Shown piece after piece: positions 12,201 to 22,270 of a stretch of 64,000 nucleotides of DNA. Source of the DNA: Echinometra lucunter (taxonomy: Eukaryota > Echinodermata > Echinoidea > Camarodonta > Echinometridae); NCBI GenBank assembly GCA_029962745.1, contig CM057157.1:21225798-21289797 (forward strand), read 5' to 3'. Within the stretch, counting starts at the first letter, position 1, and the number at the start of each line of letters is the position of its first letter. The notes beneath the pieces were generated by a model. That model saw nothing but the letters and a program-made list of their open reading frames with translations. It searched no databases and was not told where the DNA came from. Made by a program: the position numbers and the translations under genes.

Positions 12201-15200
12201 CTTCCCCACATTGTTAGAAAAGAAACCTCAAGGAGATTAAGTTTCCCCCTGCTGTTAGAAACATGATGTTAAAAAATAAACACATCCTTTCATGTATCAA
12301 TTTAACCATGCAAAAGGGAAGCTTAACTGTCAGACGACAACAATTGCAGGACTATAATATCCTTGTTTGATTCTGCCCTTATCAACACACACAGTCAAAT
12401 CCTCTTTGCAACTGTAAGAATGCTTTTACAACTTCACTTTTCAAACCATATTACGTAATAAGAGTACAAAATGCATAATTAATATTCATTCTTTCTGCAA
12501 AATATGAAACAAAACACCCCAGGGACTTTCTAATATTGTTCAACATATCAATAATTCTACCCTCATGTAGAACCATTCAATGCAATAGAGAGCAAAATTT
12601 ATTTTAGCAAATTGTCCTTCATCCTGAAATTAAACAAAATCCTGGGAATTTTCCCAACACTTGTTATTGAAAATAGAAATATTCTACCCCCTCCTAAAAA
12701 AAGAACAAACAAAATCTCATAGTGTATAACAGATGCATTGAAACATAAAAGAAAATTTGCATCTAGAAGATTATACATATGCATACAAGAATTCAGCCAA
12801 GGCGCTTTGTATTTTCACTTGATACAAATTGACCGCCACATGGAGTGTGCTTTTGTTATGCCTTCATTCATTCCTAAGTTAAAAATTCATCAAGGTATTG
12901 AACTGATTTTGGGAGAAAATAAGGAATAGGTCCTAATTCTAAGTTGTGCCAAATTTTAGCCTAATCTAATAATCCCTTCATACCGTTTACTATGGACTAT
13001 TGAATACCCTGCTGAGCTTTGGTCACATGAAGAGAGCTCAGGCTGAGCGCTCTTTTGTTCTGAACTTCAAAGGCTCTTTTCTCTGAATATAATTAATATT
13101 CATTCTTTCTGCAAAATATGAAACAAAACACCCCAGGGACTTTCTAATATTGATCAACATATCAACAATTCTACCCTCATGTAGAACCATTCAATGCAAT
13201 AGAGAGCAAAATTTATTTTAGCAAAATGTCCTTCATCCTGAAATGAAACAAGATCCTGGGAATTTTCCCAACACTTGTTATTGAAGATAGAAATATTCTA
13301 CCCCCTCCTAAAAAAAGAATAAACAAAATCTCATAGTGTATAACAGATGCATTGAAACATAAAAGAAAATTTGCATCTCGAAGATTATACATATGCACAC
13401 AAGAATTCAGCCAAGGCACTTTGTAGTTATATTTCTGTAGATTTCTTATTTATTTCTGTTTAGTTCTTTTCATCTACTGATTCATTTATTCATTCATTAA
13501 TTTGTATATACAATCATCCATGTTATTTATCTCTTTATTCATTCATTCATCAATTCACTTATTTACTTTTACAAGACACCAAATATCAATTTTCCACTAA
13601 AAAATAACAAATATACACTCAAATTTACCTTGTCTTTGACGAGCAAGTCATACCAGTAACCTCTCTGCTTTGGTTCATCGCTGTTGTAGTTCACCATGAC
13701 GATGTCACCCACTGTTACGTCCTCAAAGTCGATCATGGTTCGGGCTCTCGGTCGTATGCTGCGGCTGGTGATCTTCGCGATCCCTTCCTCATCATACCTG
13801 AACACGTAAAGTTCATTTTTTCAGTTCATTTATTTGTTTAACCATCAAAATATCAGAAATTTTCAACAAAACACAATGATGGTTTGGTGCCCCACAGAAA
13901 GCAGAGCTTATAAACACACAAGTATGATAAAGAAGTTAAAGAAGAACTTACGAAAAGTTATCACAAATGTGCACTTCAAAGCTCCAATATTTTCAAAGAA
14001 ATCGCCATAAACAACATTGGCTCAATCACTTTTGAGTGGATTAGAAGTATGAACGTTTTCAACAATTCATAATTTTTTCCTATCTAAATATTGTTTTATA
14101 AATTTTAAAGCAATAATAGTTATGTTTTGATGATCAATGATAAATCATAATCGATTAAGAATTAATTATTTGTCTCAGAGGCTGCATTTTAATACATATT
14201 TTCAAGTCTTAAAAGCTAAATTCAAACTTAGTACCAAAATGCATGGAAATAAATATGCCCAAATGAGTGCAAAAAAAGGCAAAGCAGAGGAGTTTAATTT
14301 TTTTCCTTAAAAATTATTTGAAGAAAAGGAACAAATATATATTTTTTTTGCAGATACATGTAACAGTCAATAAAAAAATCTATTATTCTTATGTGGTGTG
14401 GAGAATGTCCCCTCTTCTTAGTTTTCACCCTAACCTGCACTTGCAAAGCATGGTTTATTTCTTGTCTCTTTGTGTAAGGTGCACTCAATTACAGAATTTT
14501 ATGGCACACATGTAAAATTCATTCCTCTAAAGCATTTTTAAAAATCTAGTAAGGTGTTTTCTTCATATAACGCTCTTTTTGATTCAAAACCTAATTAGAA
14601 TCACCAATAAAGAAAACTGGAAAAAATCTCATACCCTTCATATTTCACATGATATACAAGTCCATCATGCCTTGTCCAATGAGATTCATGCTTCCCTCCA
14701 TTCTGGGAAACCCCACTACCCCCTTCTTTTGAAATGGACTCTTCTGAGTCACATGTCCTTTGTGATGCTGGTTCATTGCACTCTGTGTCCATAGGGGTGT
14801 CAGCATCACCATTACACAAGTTTTTCTCGTTCTCCGAGTCTTTGGGTGATATAGTCTCATTTTCATTCTGGTCCTGATTTTCGGTCTTGACCTTAGTCTC
14901 ATCCTTGGGCGTAGCTTCGCTTTCATTATTGTTATTGTTTGTTTCTTCATTTTCATCTTCCTTTTCGGTGATTTTCACAATGTCCGCCTCAAACCAGGCT
15001 CCCATGCTCATGTCTATAGCATCAACAACATCACCAACCTGTCACGGCAAGGGAAAGAAATAGAAAAATAAAAAGCAGACCTCCAAACCTTTCTGACTGA
15101 AAAACAGGGATTATTTCGCTCAAAATTAGGAAAGAAGCAACATTTCCCATAGGAATGTATAGTAAATTTATCAAGAAAAATAGGAAAATTGTATCGAAAC

Positions 15201-16456
15201 AAAAGCTTGGAATGATCAAAATTCAGATTCCTTCTTCCAAATTGAGAATGGTTGGGAGGCGTGAAAAAGTGAAACACCACTCTGAATTGAAACTGATATC
15301 TGCAATCATGCAGCTATTATGCATAAACTGCAAACTCCACATATCCTTACACACAGAATTAATGTCTTTTTGACTTGATCTCAACATGCAATATTAGTTC
15401 ATGAATTTCATATGCTTAAGATCAACGAAGTTGTAACTTTGTTTATTCTATACTAGTCATTACTAGTCGCTTTATAAAAAATCTTGGCACATATTCAACC
15501 GACATGTTTCAAGAGCCAAGTAGTATACATGTAAATGTGTAACAATACATGTATAAGGGGTAAACTGGAAACTGGCAGAACACTTGCCGTGAAGAGCATG
15601 AAATGTTTAATGAAATCAATTAATAATTACAGTGCCGATGGCACGTACAGTATATGTGACAAAGAGACCATGCATTGTTTAATCAAACATTACTCCACCA
15701 AAAAAGATGTGTTATGGTGATAAAAATATATCAAAGGTTACAGGATGAATCTAGTATTTGAATTATCTATCGGTCATTATATGCCACCATAGGAATTTTT
15801 TGAGGAAAAGTACATATTATGGAAAGGATCCATTCTCACTTTAACATAAAGCAATAGCAAACAAATGAGAAACAAACACGTAAAGGTCCAGAGGGAAACA
15901 CAGATCTGTTTCATAATAATATTCATGTATTAAATGGTAAAAAGTAGAAACTTTTGGTATCATTGAAAGAGTGATAAATTTTCTACAACATTTGTGCACA
16001 ATATATCTGTACAGAAGTTACAGTTAAAGAAGTACAGGCATTTGAAAAGTAAACAATGGTCATACTTTAATCAAATCTTGGAACAAGCAAAACCCCTTGG
16101 CACTGTAAGAGTTAATATATAAACAAATGAGTATGAGTTTGTTAGCCAATCTATCTGCACTTGATTTTAGGCTGTACCTTGAATAGCCCTTTTAGCTGAC
16201 TGGTAGATGCTTCAACGGTTTCAGTGACATCCTTCGCTGCGTCCACGGGCGGTGAGTTCTCCGTATCACTGGTTTCCGATCCGAAGCCGCTCTCTGGCTT
16301 GCCCTCACTATCCTTGTCCCCATCCTCGGTCCCTTTACCTTCGATCTTTGTGACCTTTGTGACCTCTGATGCCTCTTCAGGCGCGGCTCGTATCATCAGC
16401 TGAACAGCATCGTTGAGGTTGATGCCATAGTCGAAGAGGGTGTGGCCGTTGACAAG
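14..16456 (-). CDS. UHRF1: UHRF1, partial gene (five internal coding exons; both ends missing)
   Basis: UHRF1 is a nuclear RING E3 ligase that couples hemimethylated DNA and H3K9me3 to DNMT1 recruitment in maintenance methylation. The five exons are 16456-16178, 15038-14635, 13797-13629, 5274-5103 and 200-14, about 1.2 kb of coding sequence. They read through with matching phases (0, 0, 2, 0 and 1 at successive exon starts) and standard GT-AG sites. Domain order matches the family: end of the ubiquitin-like domain, acidic linker, tandem tudor, pre-PHD/PHD. The SRA and RING parts would lie to the left of base 1. The start codon and first half of the ubiquitin-like fold were not found upstream, so intron 1 is either very long or its exon is in a gap. 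UHRF2 is the vertebrate paralogue; most invertebrates have one gene. Identification rests on protein similarity recognised by eye and is strong. Confidence 0.95.
392..1992. repeat. Local duplication of about 465 bp in the UHRF1 intron
   Basis: Segment 392-856 recurs at 1120-1992, the second copy being interrupted by the 404-bp element at 1328-1731. Shared stretches include ccaacatcattttat near both ends and agaattcaatccccttgcat in the middle. The copies have diverged by scattered substitutions and short gaps, so the duplication is not recent. Confidence 0.85.
1328..1731 (+). mobile_element. piggyBac-type MITE with TTAA target duplication
   Basis: The element is bounded by TTAA at 1328-1331 and 1728-1731. 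Its ends are TTAACCCATAGAGGTACAG and the inverted form CTGTACTGCTATGGGTTAA. TTAA plus CCC...GGG termini are the mark of piggyBac-class elements (family knowledge). The interior is AT-rich and has no transposase ORF. It interrupts the second copy of a local duplication; the uninterrupted copy near 590 reads gaagtcaatggaaa in place of gaagTTAA...TTAAtggaaa. A close reverse-orientation copy lies at 42276-42689 and a decayed one near 20065-20385. Confidence 0.85.
2592..2800 (+). mobile_element. LINE 3' tail fragment ending in an ATT repeat
   Basis: An open stretch ends [20 protein letters not shown], then a stop near 2673. This is the typical C-terminal tail of LINE reverse transcriptases of the CR1/L2 kind. 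It is followed by a short 3' UTR with gtgttatgcgctatataaaa and an ATT repeat. Only the last 210 bp or so remain. The clade is not certain. Confidence 0.65.
3481..4136. mobile_element. Inverted-repeat DNA element of 656 bp
   Basis: The ends are imperfect inverted repeats of about 40 bp starting TATATGTGACCCGCCGGCTC on the left and, reversed, TATATGTGACCTGCCGCCTC on the right (about 34 of 40 positions match). No transposase ORF is visible. The internal part 3689-3968 recurs at 12811-13088, so the sequence is dispersed. A TA target duplication is possible, but TA also begins the terminal repeat. Confidence 0.75.
4270..4375 (+). mobile_element. Retroelement 3' tail with gaatct repeat
   Basis: The sequence gatcaataaagaatctgaat continues with further gaatct units (4337-4370). 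This is the usual form of a non-LTR retroelement 3' end: a polyadenylation-like aataaa followed by a short tandem tail. No coding part remains nearby. Confidence 0.4.
4380..5100. other. Intron sequence without recognised features
   Basis: AT-rich UHRF1 intron. I see no coding similarity, inverted repeat or long simple repeat here. Confidence 0.6.
5103..5274 (-). CDS. UHRF1: UHRF1 exon: end of tandem tudor module
   Basis: The exon is 172 nt, 57 codons plus one base. Acceptor tacataacag lies above 5274; donor AAAA|gtatgt follows 5103. The peptide begins [16 protein letters not shown] and contains [18 protein letters not shown], matching human RETRTARELYANVVLG...DCRIIFVDEVFKIERPGE. The phase-1 end joins the PHD exon to give ...PVKRTTPNC. 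The acceptor end of this exon is repeated twice more just upstream (5321-5443 and 5444-5545), so three possible acceptors face the incoming splice; only this copy stays open to the donor. Confidence 0.94.
5194..5545 (-). repeat. Tandem triplication of a UHRF1 exon 5' end with its acceptor
   Basis: Three copies of a unit of about 125 bp: 5194-5320 (part of the real exon), 5321-5443 and 5444-5545. Each unit has intron sequence with the aaacaaacgtacaa motif, a splice acceptor, and the first 27 or so codons of the exon. The second copy reads [20 protein letters not shown], then a stop soon after DCKV. The third reads [20 protein letters not shown] and also stops after DCKV. Further decayed traces may exist near 5560-5690. 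The extra copies lack a donor at the homologous place, so they look like non-productive exon fragments. Confidence 0.85.
6327..6376. repeat. Short tandem duplication, about 26 bp x 2
   Basis: The block aatgattaaaaaatcttaat followed by ctatt occurs twice in a row. It marks the left edge of the dispersed segment 6353-6442 that recurs at 11992-12072. Confidence 0.6.
6480..6640. mobile_element. MITE-like repeat with ttaccattaatggtaa core (uninterrupted copy)
   Basis: Begins gggccctgttgcataaaact, then taccattaatggta and several ggtaac/gttacc motifs in both orientations. The reverse complement matches 52092-52490, where a separate palindrome has been inserted. A fragment of one end (gttttgtgcaacagggccc) lies at 12080-12098. 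No ORF. Confidence 0.65.
7600..11280. other. AT-rich UHRF1 intron without recognised features
   Basis: No conserved coding similarity, tRNA-like box or clear inverted repeat was seen. The short ORFs here look random. Confidence 0.55.
11362..11993. mobile_element. 632-bp element with perfect 67-bp terminal inverted repeats
   Basis: The left arm (11362-11428), starting AATTCCTAAATTATACAAAT, is the exact reverse complement of the right arm (11927-11993) over 67 bases. The spacer is 498 bp and has no transposase ORF. Perfect identity of the arms argues for a recent event. The spacer's right side contains a piece also found near 6640-6768, so the element may have captured sequence or arisen by rearrangement. 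Confidence 0.7.
12475..13425. repeat. 336-bp direct repeats flanking a dispersed 278-bp block
   Basis: 12475-12810 and 13089-13425 are near-identical direct repeats (few substitutions, e.g. attgttcaac versus attgatcaac). The block between, 12811-13088, matches the inside of the inverted-repeat element at 3689-3968. The layout A-B-A could be a tandem duplication of A+B that lost one B, or a terminal-repeat element. Confidence 0.8.
13629..13797 (-). CDS. UHRF1: UHRF1 exon: second tudor repeat
   Basis: The exon is 169 nt. The acceptor is gtgttcag at 13800-13798 and the donor is AAG|gtaaat after base 13629. The peptide [20 protein letters not shown] continues into a block ending [10 protein letters not shown]. 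It aligns with human [21 protein letters not shown]...GFWYDAEISRK, the linker and second tudor barrel of the tandem tudor domain. The first base completes the Gly codon split from the previous exon and the exon ends in phase 0. The next exon is more than 8 kb away, across a repeat-filled intron. Confidence 0.95.
13798..14634. other. Intron between tudor exons
   Basis: Short UHRF1 intron (about 840 bp), AT-rich, bounded by the GT-AG sites described for the neighbouring exons. Nothing else recognised. Confidence 0.8.
14635..15038 (-). CDS. UHRF1: UHRF1 exon: first tudor repeat with long acidic insertion
   Basis: The exon is 404 nt; it starts in phase 0 and ends with two bases of a split Gly codon at the donor AAGG|gtatga. 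It encodes [20 protein letters not shown], matching human ...YVDARDTNMGAWFEAQV, and ends YHVKYEG, matching YHVKYDD. The H3K9me3 aromatic-cage residues equivalent to human F152, Y188 and Y191 (the last completed across the junction) and the flanking acidic D142/D145 positions are kept. Between the two conserved blocks lies an insertion of about 95 residues, rich in Glu, Asn, Asp and Lys, where human has about 20. Confidence 0.95.
15039..16177. other. Intron between ubiquitin-like and tudor exons
   Basis: UHRF1 intron of about 1.1 kb. AT-rich; no repeat or conserved coding stretch recognised. Confidence 0.8.
16178..16456 (-). CDS. UHRF1: UHRF1 exon: C-terminal half of ubiquitin-like domain plus acidic linker
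   Basis: The exon is 279 nt, phase 0 at both ends. The acceptor is a pyrimidine-rich tract ending in tttttacag just above 16456; the donor is AAG|gtacag at 16178/16177. It opens with [16 protein letters not shown], which matches the second half of the UHRF1 ubiquitin-like fold (human ...MEDGHTLFDYEVRLND). The rest, about 65 residues, is an acidic, Ser/Thr/Glu-rich linker ending KGLFK, equivalent to the human GLYKV at the start of the tudor module. The upstream partner exon is not seen. Confidence 0.93.
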
Positions 16457-16735
16457 CTGTAAAAAAGGAAAAGATATCAATTAACCATCTTACATTAGAA
16501 AGAAACAAGTCTCCTTGATTTCATAAGAGTTTTGCAGGGATGTAAGGGGGTACCAAAAAAAAATCAGGAAAGTATTTGACGAGTACAATGGTTCAGTCAA
16601 GTATAGGTGTTGGTGTGGGGAGACCCCCCCAATGCCCCCCCAAAATTTTAAAGCAGACACATAGGGCCTACATGTATTTATTTCTTACAAAACAGAGAAG
16701 TTAATTTTGTGAAAATTGGGGAAAAAAAATGCAAC

Positions 16736-16912
16736 GTAATGAATATCACAATGACAAATGTTACACTTTACAAATCCTGGCTTGTCGATCTTCCGAACGT
16801 AATCGCTCAAGAATACCCTGTTCGTATCTTTCTCCTCTGTCCATTTCCAATTCCATTTATTCTTGATTCCTATGTCGATTTTCGCTATATGCGCAGTCCT
16901 GTCCATTTCCAT
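16736..16912 (-). pseudogene. BED-like zinc finger fragment (transposase-derived family)
   Basis: An ORF from an ATG at 16912 reads KWNWKWTEEKD around residues 19-29 and DYVRKIDKPGFVKCNICHC around residues 37-55. The order aromatic-rich block, [DE]Y..K.DKPG..KC..C...I.Y resembles the BED-like finger at the N-terminus of hAT-related transposases and their domesticated relatives in invertebrates. The second half of the finger (the His pair) is missing; after Tyr59 the frame runs into low-complexity sequence, close to a GT where such genes often have an intron. It could be the first exon of a separate gene or a relic. It lies just upstream of the first visible UHRF1 exon but has no ubiquitin-like similarity. 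Confidence 0.4.
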
Positions 16913-17584
16913 TTTGATTTCTTAATCCAATAAGAGGCAAAGGAAAATCAGGAAACAAAGTCGAAACGATATCACAAAGTCATAACCTGCCAAGTATCTG
17001 TGCAGCTGTGTGGGATATGCGATATTGATACACGACACTGCATGCAGTACACACATAGCACAATATCGCTGTGTGCTAGCACTTCGCAATGCGGTCAACC
17101 AGACAATGCACATTCCAGAACGTAGTCTCATACACCGTTCTACTTTTCCTGTCGCCGCACGTTCAAAATACAAAATCATTACGTGGCTGTTACGCGAATT
17201 TTAGTAAAGCGCATGGTTTATACAGTCCATAGCACTTGTCCACACATACTCGTTACTAGGATTTTTATACAAAATTCATTGTGTGCGTACGAGAACCACT
17301 TCACACTATATTAACATACTTCACATGAAACGGCCTGTACAAGACCATATTTCATTTGGGAGATTTTTTTTCTGCCACTAGATTACTGCACACGAAAGTA
17401 CGATAATGCTTTCACAGAAAAAAAAACCAGAAATATGTCTTAAATTCTAAAAGATCCAGAATTCCGGAAAAATCTGGAAGACTTACATCCTCGTGCTATT
17501 AAAGTTGTCAGCTATGGAAAATTATCAAGAGTAGAACTATCTTGGTAATAAAAAGGCACAATCATAATACTGCTTTTACTGTTC

Positions 17585-17685
17585 ATTGCTGTTCATAGCG
17601 CTCTGATCAGCTTTTCTGTAAAAGCGCTCTTTAGAATCAATTATAAATATTTTTATTATTATTACATAATTAAATTATATAGCGT
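17585..17685 (+). mobile_element. Possible LINE/SINE tail with ATT repeat
   Basis: gctgttcatagcgctctgat and gtaaaagcgctctttagaat are followed by an AT-rich tail with ttattattatta. This resembles the 3' termini of other LINE/SINE copies in the window. Short and decayed. Confidence 0.35.
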
Positions 17686-19240
17686 ACCTTCCAAATTATT
17701 CCAGGTCTGTCTACACACATCCACATACACATGCACATGCACATGGATCAGACCCCTCCTCATCCCCGGATTGTGCATCACATTTAGAATAGTAAAACTT
17801 TGCACTTGTGTCGACTAGAAAGGTCTTTTCCAGCTGTAAGAAAGCCAACTACTTCAACTTCACCATGTATGATAAAAGAATTACAGCATGATTGTGCAAC
17901 CCAGTTGAAATTGTAATGATACAGCCTCTTTCTTGATAAACTTAATACCACGCTTAAACCCTAAACCAACTTATTAAGTACCCCTTCCCTCAACCCCCCC
18001 CCCCTTTCCATTCCCCCTCTTCACTTCTTTCCCTCCTACATAATCCTTCCATCTTTCCTTCACACAATCTTCATGCATCCTTCCTAATCCTAATCCTATT
18101 CCAATATCTACTGCAAATGAAATGTTGAATCATGCTTTCCAGCCATTTCAATCTTGCTTTCATCCAAAATACACATTAGTCTGCATGTACAGACTCTATC
18201 TTGATGCTTAAAACAATACCATAAAGCCTTGAGCCTAGCCTAGCTCTGTCAGTACCATGTAGCTACAGCTTGTTACAGTACGGTACGGGGCCTGTGGTGT
18301 GAGGTTTACACAGGTTAACAGATCAGACCCTTTTACACATTAGAATTTACAAGAATTTGTGTCCATATGCAAACTACACGTGCACAGAAGCAAGTGTACC
18401 CACCCCATCCCCACCCCCCCCCCACAACTGTCATCGAAATTAAAATGACGTCAAACAGCAACATGGTCAGTTTTAAAAATACTGTGCACACTTCCTTGGC
18501 ATTTGGGATGTAATATGGAGAACGGGAGTTAAAGTTGTTTTGTGTGATCTTCAACAGAACTGGACGAAACTGGCCAGAACTGAAGGGTATGACGCATGCT
18601 GGAATCAAATCTTAGCAACTCTTAACTTTAGCAGTTAAGGGGTTAACGCAAGCACTACAAGACAATAAAACTTCTTGATACATTAACCCTTCCTGGCACA
18701 CTTATGTGCCTTTAATTTCGATAATGCTCACTGCTTTGCCAAAGCTGAGGTTTCACTTTTGTGGTAAACATGCCTTTGATAGGTGATAAACGTATCACAC
18801 TAACAACCAATGGGTTAAATTAGAAGTTGCGTATCTTGGCTGCGCTGCCTGTGTGAATAAGCAATCCTTTTTCTTGAGTTAGACAACATTCAAAACACCA
18901 TGTTCTCAAGTGCGCCACTAACTTGGCAGTTTGCCAAAGTCGGGCACTCCTTCCTATCTGTGTACCCCCACGATTATTTGAGACGAGCAGAATATATTTA
19001 ACATAATTTACCATTTTCTGAACTTATACATGGATGGAAGCAAATGCGGTCTGAACCCTTTTATATACATGTATATCGGCAAGACAAATGCAATGCAGTT
19101 GGAAGATTCATCACAACTCTTTTTCTTAAAATAACAAGATCCAATTAAATGACAAGTCCGGGGTAGTTAAATAATCCTGGAAAACATGATTAACGACAAA
19201 GTGAATGCTCAGGTATTACAAACTTAATTTGGCTGATAAC
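17686..19240. other. Region without recognised gene
   Basis: Contains poly-C runs near 17993-18004 and 18414-18422 but no gene or clear element. A TTAACCC...GGGTTAA pair at 18683-18818 resembles piggyBac-type ends, but the inner ends do not match beyond CCC/GGG. Confidence 0.4.
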
Positions 19241-20064
19241 CAATTAAAGGTGCATACCGGTAATCACAAAATTCAAACTTGACATTAAATCAGGTGACAA
19301 CAATTTCCTTACGAAAGCAAGCATTAAAGCAAGCATCATACCGGAGTTACAAAACAAGTGAAATACAAAGCGAGTGTTTATCCACACGGCAGAGAAACAG
19401 ATTGAAGCAGACTGGGGATTTGGGGGGGGGGGTGAGACATGGCCCCATGAAAAATTTACCCAATTTGGCTGGTATTCCATCAAAAAAAAAACACAAAAAA
19501 AAAAATTGGTGAACCCCCTCATGCATGTAAAATTAAATAAAATAACCCAGAAAATGCAACAATCCTTTTTTTTCAATGCTTGTCAAAGAATTTTCATATT
19601 TTGGACTGTGTCCCCCTTCTCCCATCCCCCCAAACCACCACTGAGATAAATAAATGCTGAGAAGTGGTTTCACCCCCCAAAATATTTGAGGACAGAGAAC
19701 ATTTACAGTTACTGAGTTGCATAAAAATATGTTTGCTCCGTCTCAAAATGTTCGATCAAATTACACTTACAGTCCTACATACATAAAGTCACGAGGTTGC
19801 TGGAATTTCCAAAGTATCTTTGGTTTCTAAGAACTAAATACCTATTAGAAACCTCTTTCTGTACCACTTGGCGGGCATTTATTCATTTTCCCTCCACATA
19901 ACAATAATCAATTTCTTCCCGACTCGTCATCTTTTGAAACCAGTGGCAGCTTGTGCCATTGTGTGTATGTGGGGGGGTTGAGAGAAGTAAATGTAGTAAA
20001 TTTTAACCCACATTGTTACCTTTTAGTTTTAGAGTAACACTTTTGCAATAAGATTTTAGATGTG

Positions 20065-20385
20065 AAAATTCTGAGTCCATTTCAAATGTGGTACATACAC
20101 ATAGTGTCATTCTCTAATAAAAGCGATTTAATTGTCACTAATCATTATACCGGTAAGTCTCTGAATTGGCAAAGCAATTTGAAGTATATAACCACTATTT
20201 TGATGTGCAAATTTGCTGTTTTTTCCATTAAATTTCATCATTTCAATTCACTTTGGTTTAGGTTATTTATATTTTCAAAATCACTTTTCACTCTACAGGT
20301 GTGGAAAATCAAAATAAATATTGCCAATTTGAGGGAAAGTTGATTAAACAGGACCTTAAGAAGACTCTTGTAGTGCTACTGGTGA
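20065..20385 (+). mobile_element. Decayed copy of the piggyBac-type MITE
   Basis: Same orientation as 1328-1731. Shared landmarks in order: a tttaattgt.actaatcatta block, a ctgaattggcaa block, a cactttggtt block, and tgccaatttgag near the end. Substitutions and small gaps are many and the TTAA ends are no longer clear, so this is an older insertion. Confidence 0.65.
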
Positions 20386-20998
20386 AAGGGATTATCTTGC
20401 TGTTCAAGGGCTTTTAAAGTTAAGTGAGACAAAAATCACTTCATCCTTTTTAATAATAAGCAGCAGGATAGAATGGAATGCAATTTTTTCTTTTTTTTTT
20501 TAAATAAATCTTAAATACTAACATAAAGGGATTTTGGCAAGTTTAAAACAAAGTCTCCATTTCACATTACATAAAATTTGCTAAGAAAAGTTCTTAACTA
20601 ATAGAAGAGATATACATAACAGCAACCAATTTACTTGAAATGCTACAATAATGCTACATTATTCTAGCTCGACTTTATGCTTCAACTCAAAGAACAAAAT
20701 AAAATATTACAAAATAGTGAAATAATCAAAATGCATGGTCCACCTGTAATATTTCACATCGATTCAAACATTCTCTGGAAACTCTTTGGGAGCAAAAAAA
20801 CATCAAACCCACAAAAAAGGCACAAATGTAATCAGTTACCTGTAAGTAGTCCACGCATGTGGAGCGTGATACCTACTTTTGGAAATGTTTCCTCTTCCTT
20901 TCTAAGAATAAGTTTTTTTTTTCTTCTTCTTCAACTCCCCAGGGGTATAAATTCCTTTCTCATCCCCACTAGCTTACACCTTCAAAGAACATCAGAAG

Positions 20999-21037
20999 TG
21001 ACCTTTGACCTCACTAATCCACTGTTACCATGGCAAC
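20999..21037. promoter_or_regulatory. DR1 nuclear-receptor site next to an X-box
   Basis: TGACCTTTGACCT at 20999-21011 is the exact reverse complement of the DR1 consensus AGGTCAAAGGTCA, bound by RXR heterodimers, HNF4 and COUP-TF. Twelve bases on, GTTACCATGGCAAC at 21024-21037 is a perfect fit to the RFX X-box (GTHNCCATRGYAAC). The pair lies upstream of the visible UHRF1 exons in non-coding sequence. No adjacent start exon was identified, so function is inferred from motif only. Confidence 0.5.
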
Positions 21038-22139
21038 ATTGTAGTTGAGGGGAGTCATTGAACTGTGGCTATTGTGAAAAAAGGGTCCTCCCATGGGGGT
21101 CTTTGGTGGAATATGCAGCAGGAGAAAAAAACTTAACAGTTATTTTGTACAATGACCAAATACACTATACTACTAGTACTAAGAAATATTTTTATAGAAA
21201 AACTTCTTCGAACTACCGTATGGAAAAAAAAAATAATAGAGACACAACAGATGTGAATTATTCCAACATAGATGAATACACATTTGAAAAAAATAAATGA
21301 ACATTGGGAAGCAGTATGAGAATGGGGAAAGCGGGAGCAAATCATTCTAATCAAAGATGAAGATTAGAGAGAAGTACAGCATGTTTTAAGCTAGTTTTTT
21401 TTTCTGTTTCAAGATTAATAGAACTGTGTAAGAGGAGAACCCACAGAATGAACCTAACCATTCCAGAAAATTGCAAAATTAAGTGAAAAGTTTAAATATA
21501 ATGCTACATTATGAGAGGCAGCTAAAACATCTAAAAATAATAATACATTGTAGATATCACTTCTCAGTTCTTCAAGTACATACCAAATAAACAACAGAAA
21601 ATGACAATCGCAATAATTTTGCTCTGAATATACATGTACGACAGTCTTTCAAACCAGTTGCACTAGCAGGTGAATTATTATCAAGAACCTGTTACTTCCA
21701 TTTTTATCCTCCCACAGAACCCTAAATGGCTTTGTCCTGATAATCAGAAATATTTGACGGGACCAACAAGTCCTACCCAAATAAAAGCTGGGGACTTTGC
21801 ACATTCTAACCGCAAAGCTAAGGGAGCAATCCACAAATGGTTCCAATTTTCAATACATCATCCACACAAAGACATAGATTTTTGAGTGTTTGTAGGAGAA
21901 TTATGTACGAAATTTGTGAATGGACCATTCTGCTCTTCGCACCCCTTTCCGTTTTACTACCATGGGTCAAGGGTAGTCTGCAATTGAATTCGAATACCAA
22001 GTTTTGGGCAATATGGTCATATTTTCCTCTGGTGAATAGTTTTAAAGACACGTGAAACTCTGTTCAAATGTCAAATCAAATTGTAGCATCAGCCATAAAT
22101 GTTCTTTGAATATTTTCCAACTCACTGGGTTGGGATGAA

Positions 22140-22270
22140 TGAGAAAGAAAAAGAGAATGAGAAAGAGAATGAGAAAGAGAAAGAGAAAGAAAAGGAGAGA
22201 AAGAGAGAGTATTCGAACAAAATATGACAGCAGGAAAAGATAAGAGAGAAAAAGAGACAAAGATAGAATC
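22140..22270 (+). repeat. GA-rich purine tract
   Basis: Runs of gagaaagagaatgagaaaga and similar purine blocks with few pyrimidines. Long ORFs on the opposite strand here are simple Ser/Phe/Leu runs. Confidence 0.8.

Noticed and set aside
17680..17735. UHRF1 first exon candidate (minus-strand ATG TGG ATG)
   Set aside because: The peptide after Met-Trp-Met does not follow the ubiquitin-like fold and has no FY.GKQ block before a donor.
18683..18818. TTAACCC...GGGTTAA pair as another piggyBac-type element
   Set aside because: Beyond TTAACCC the two ends do not match each other or the 1328 family.
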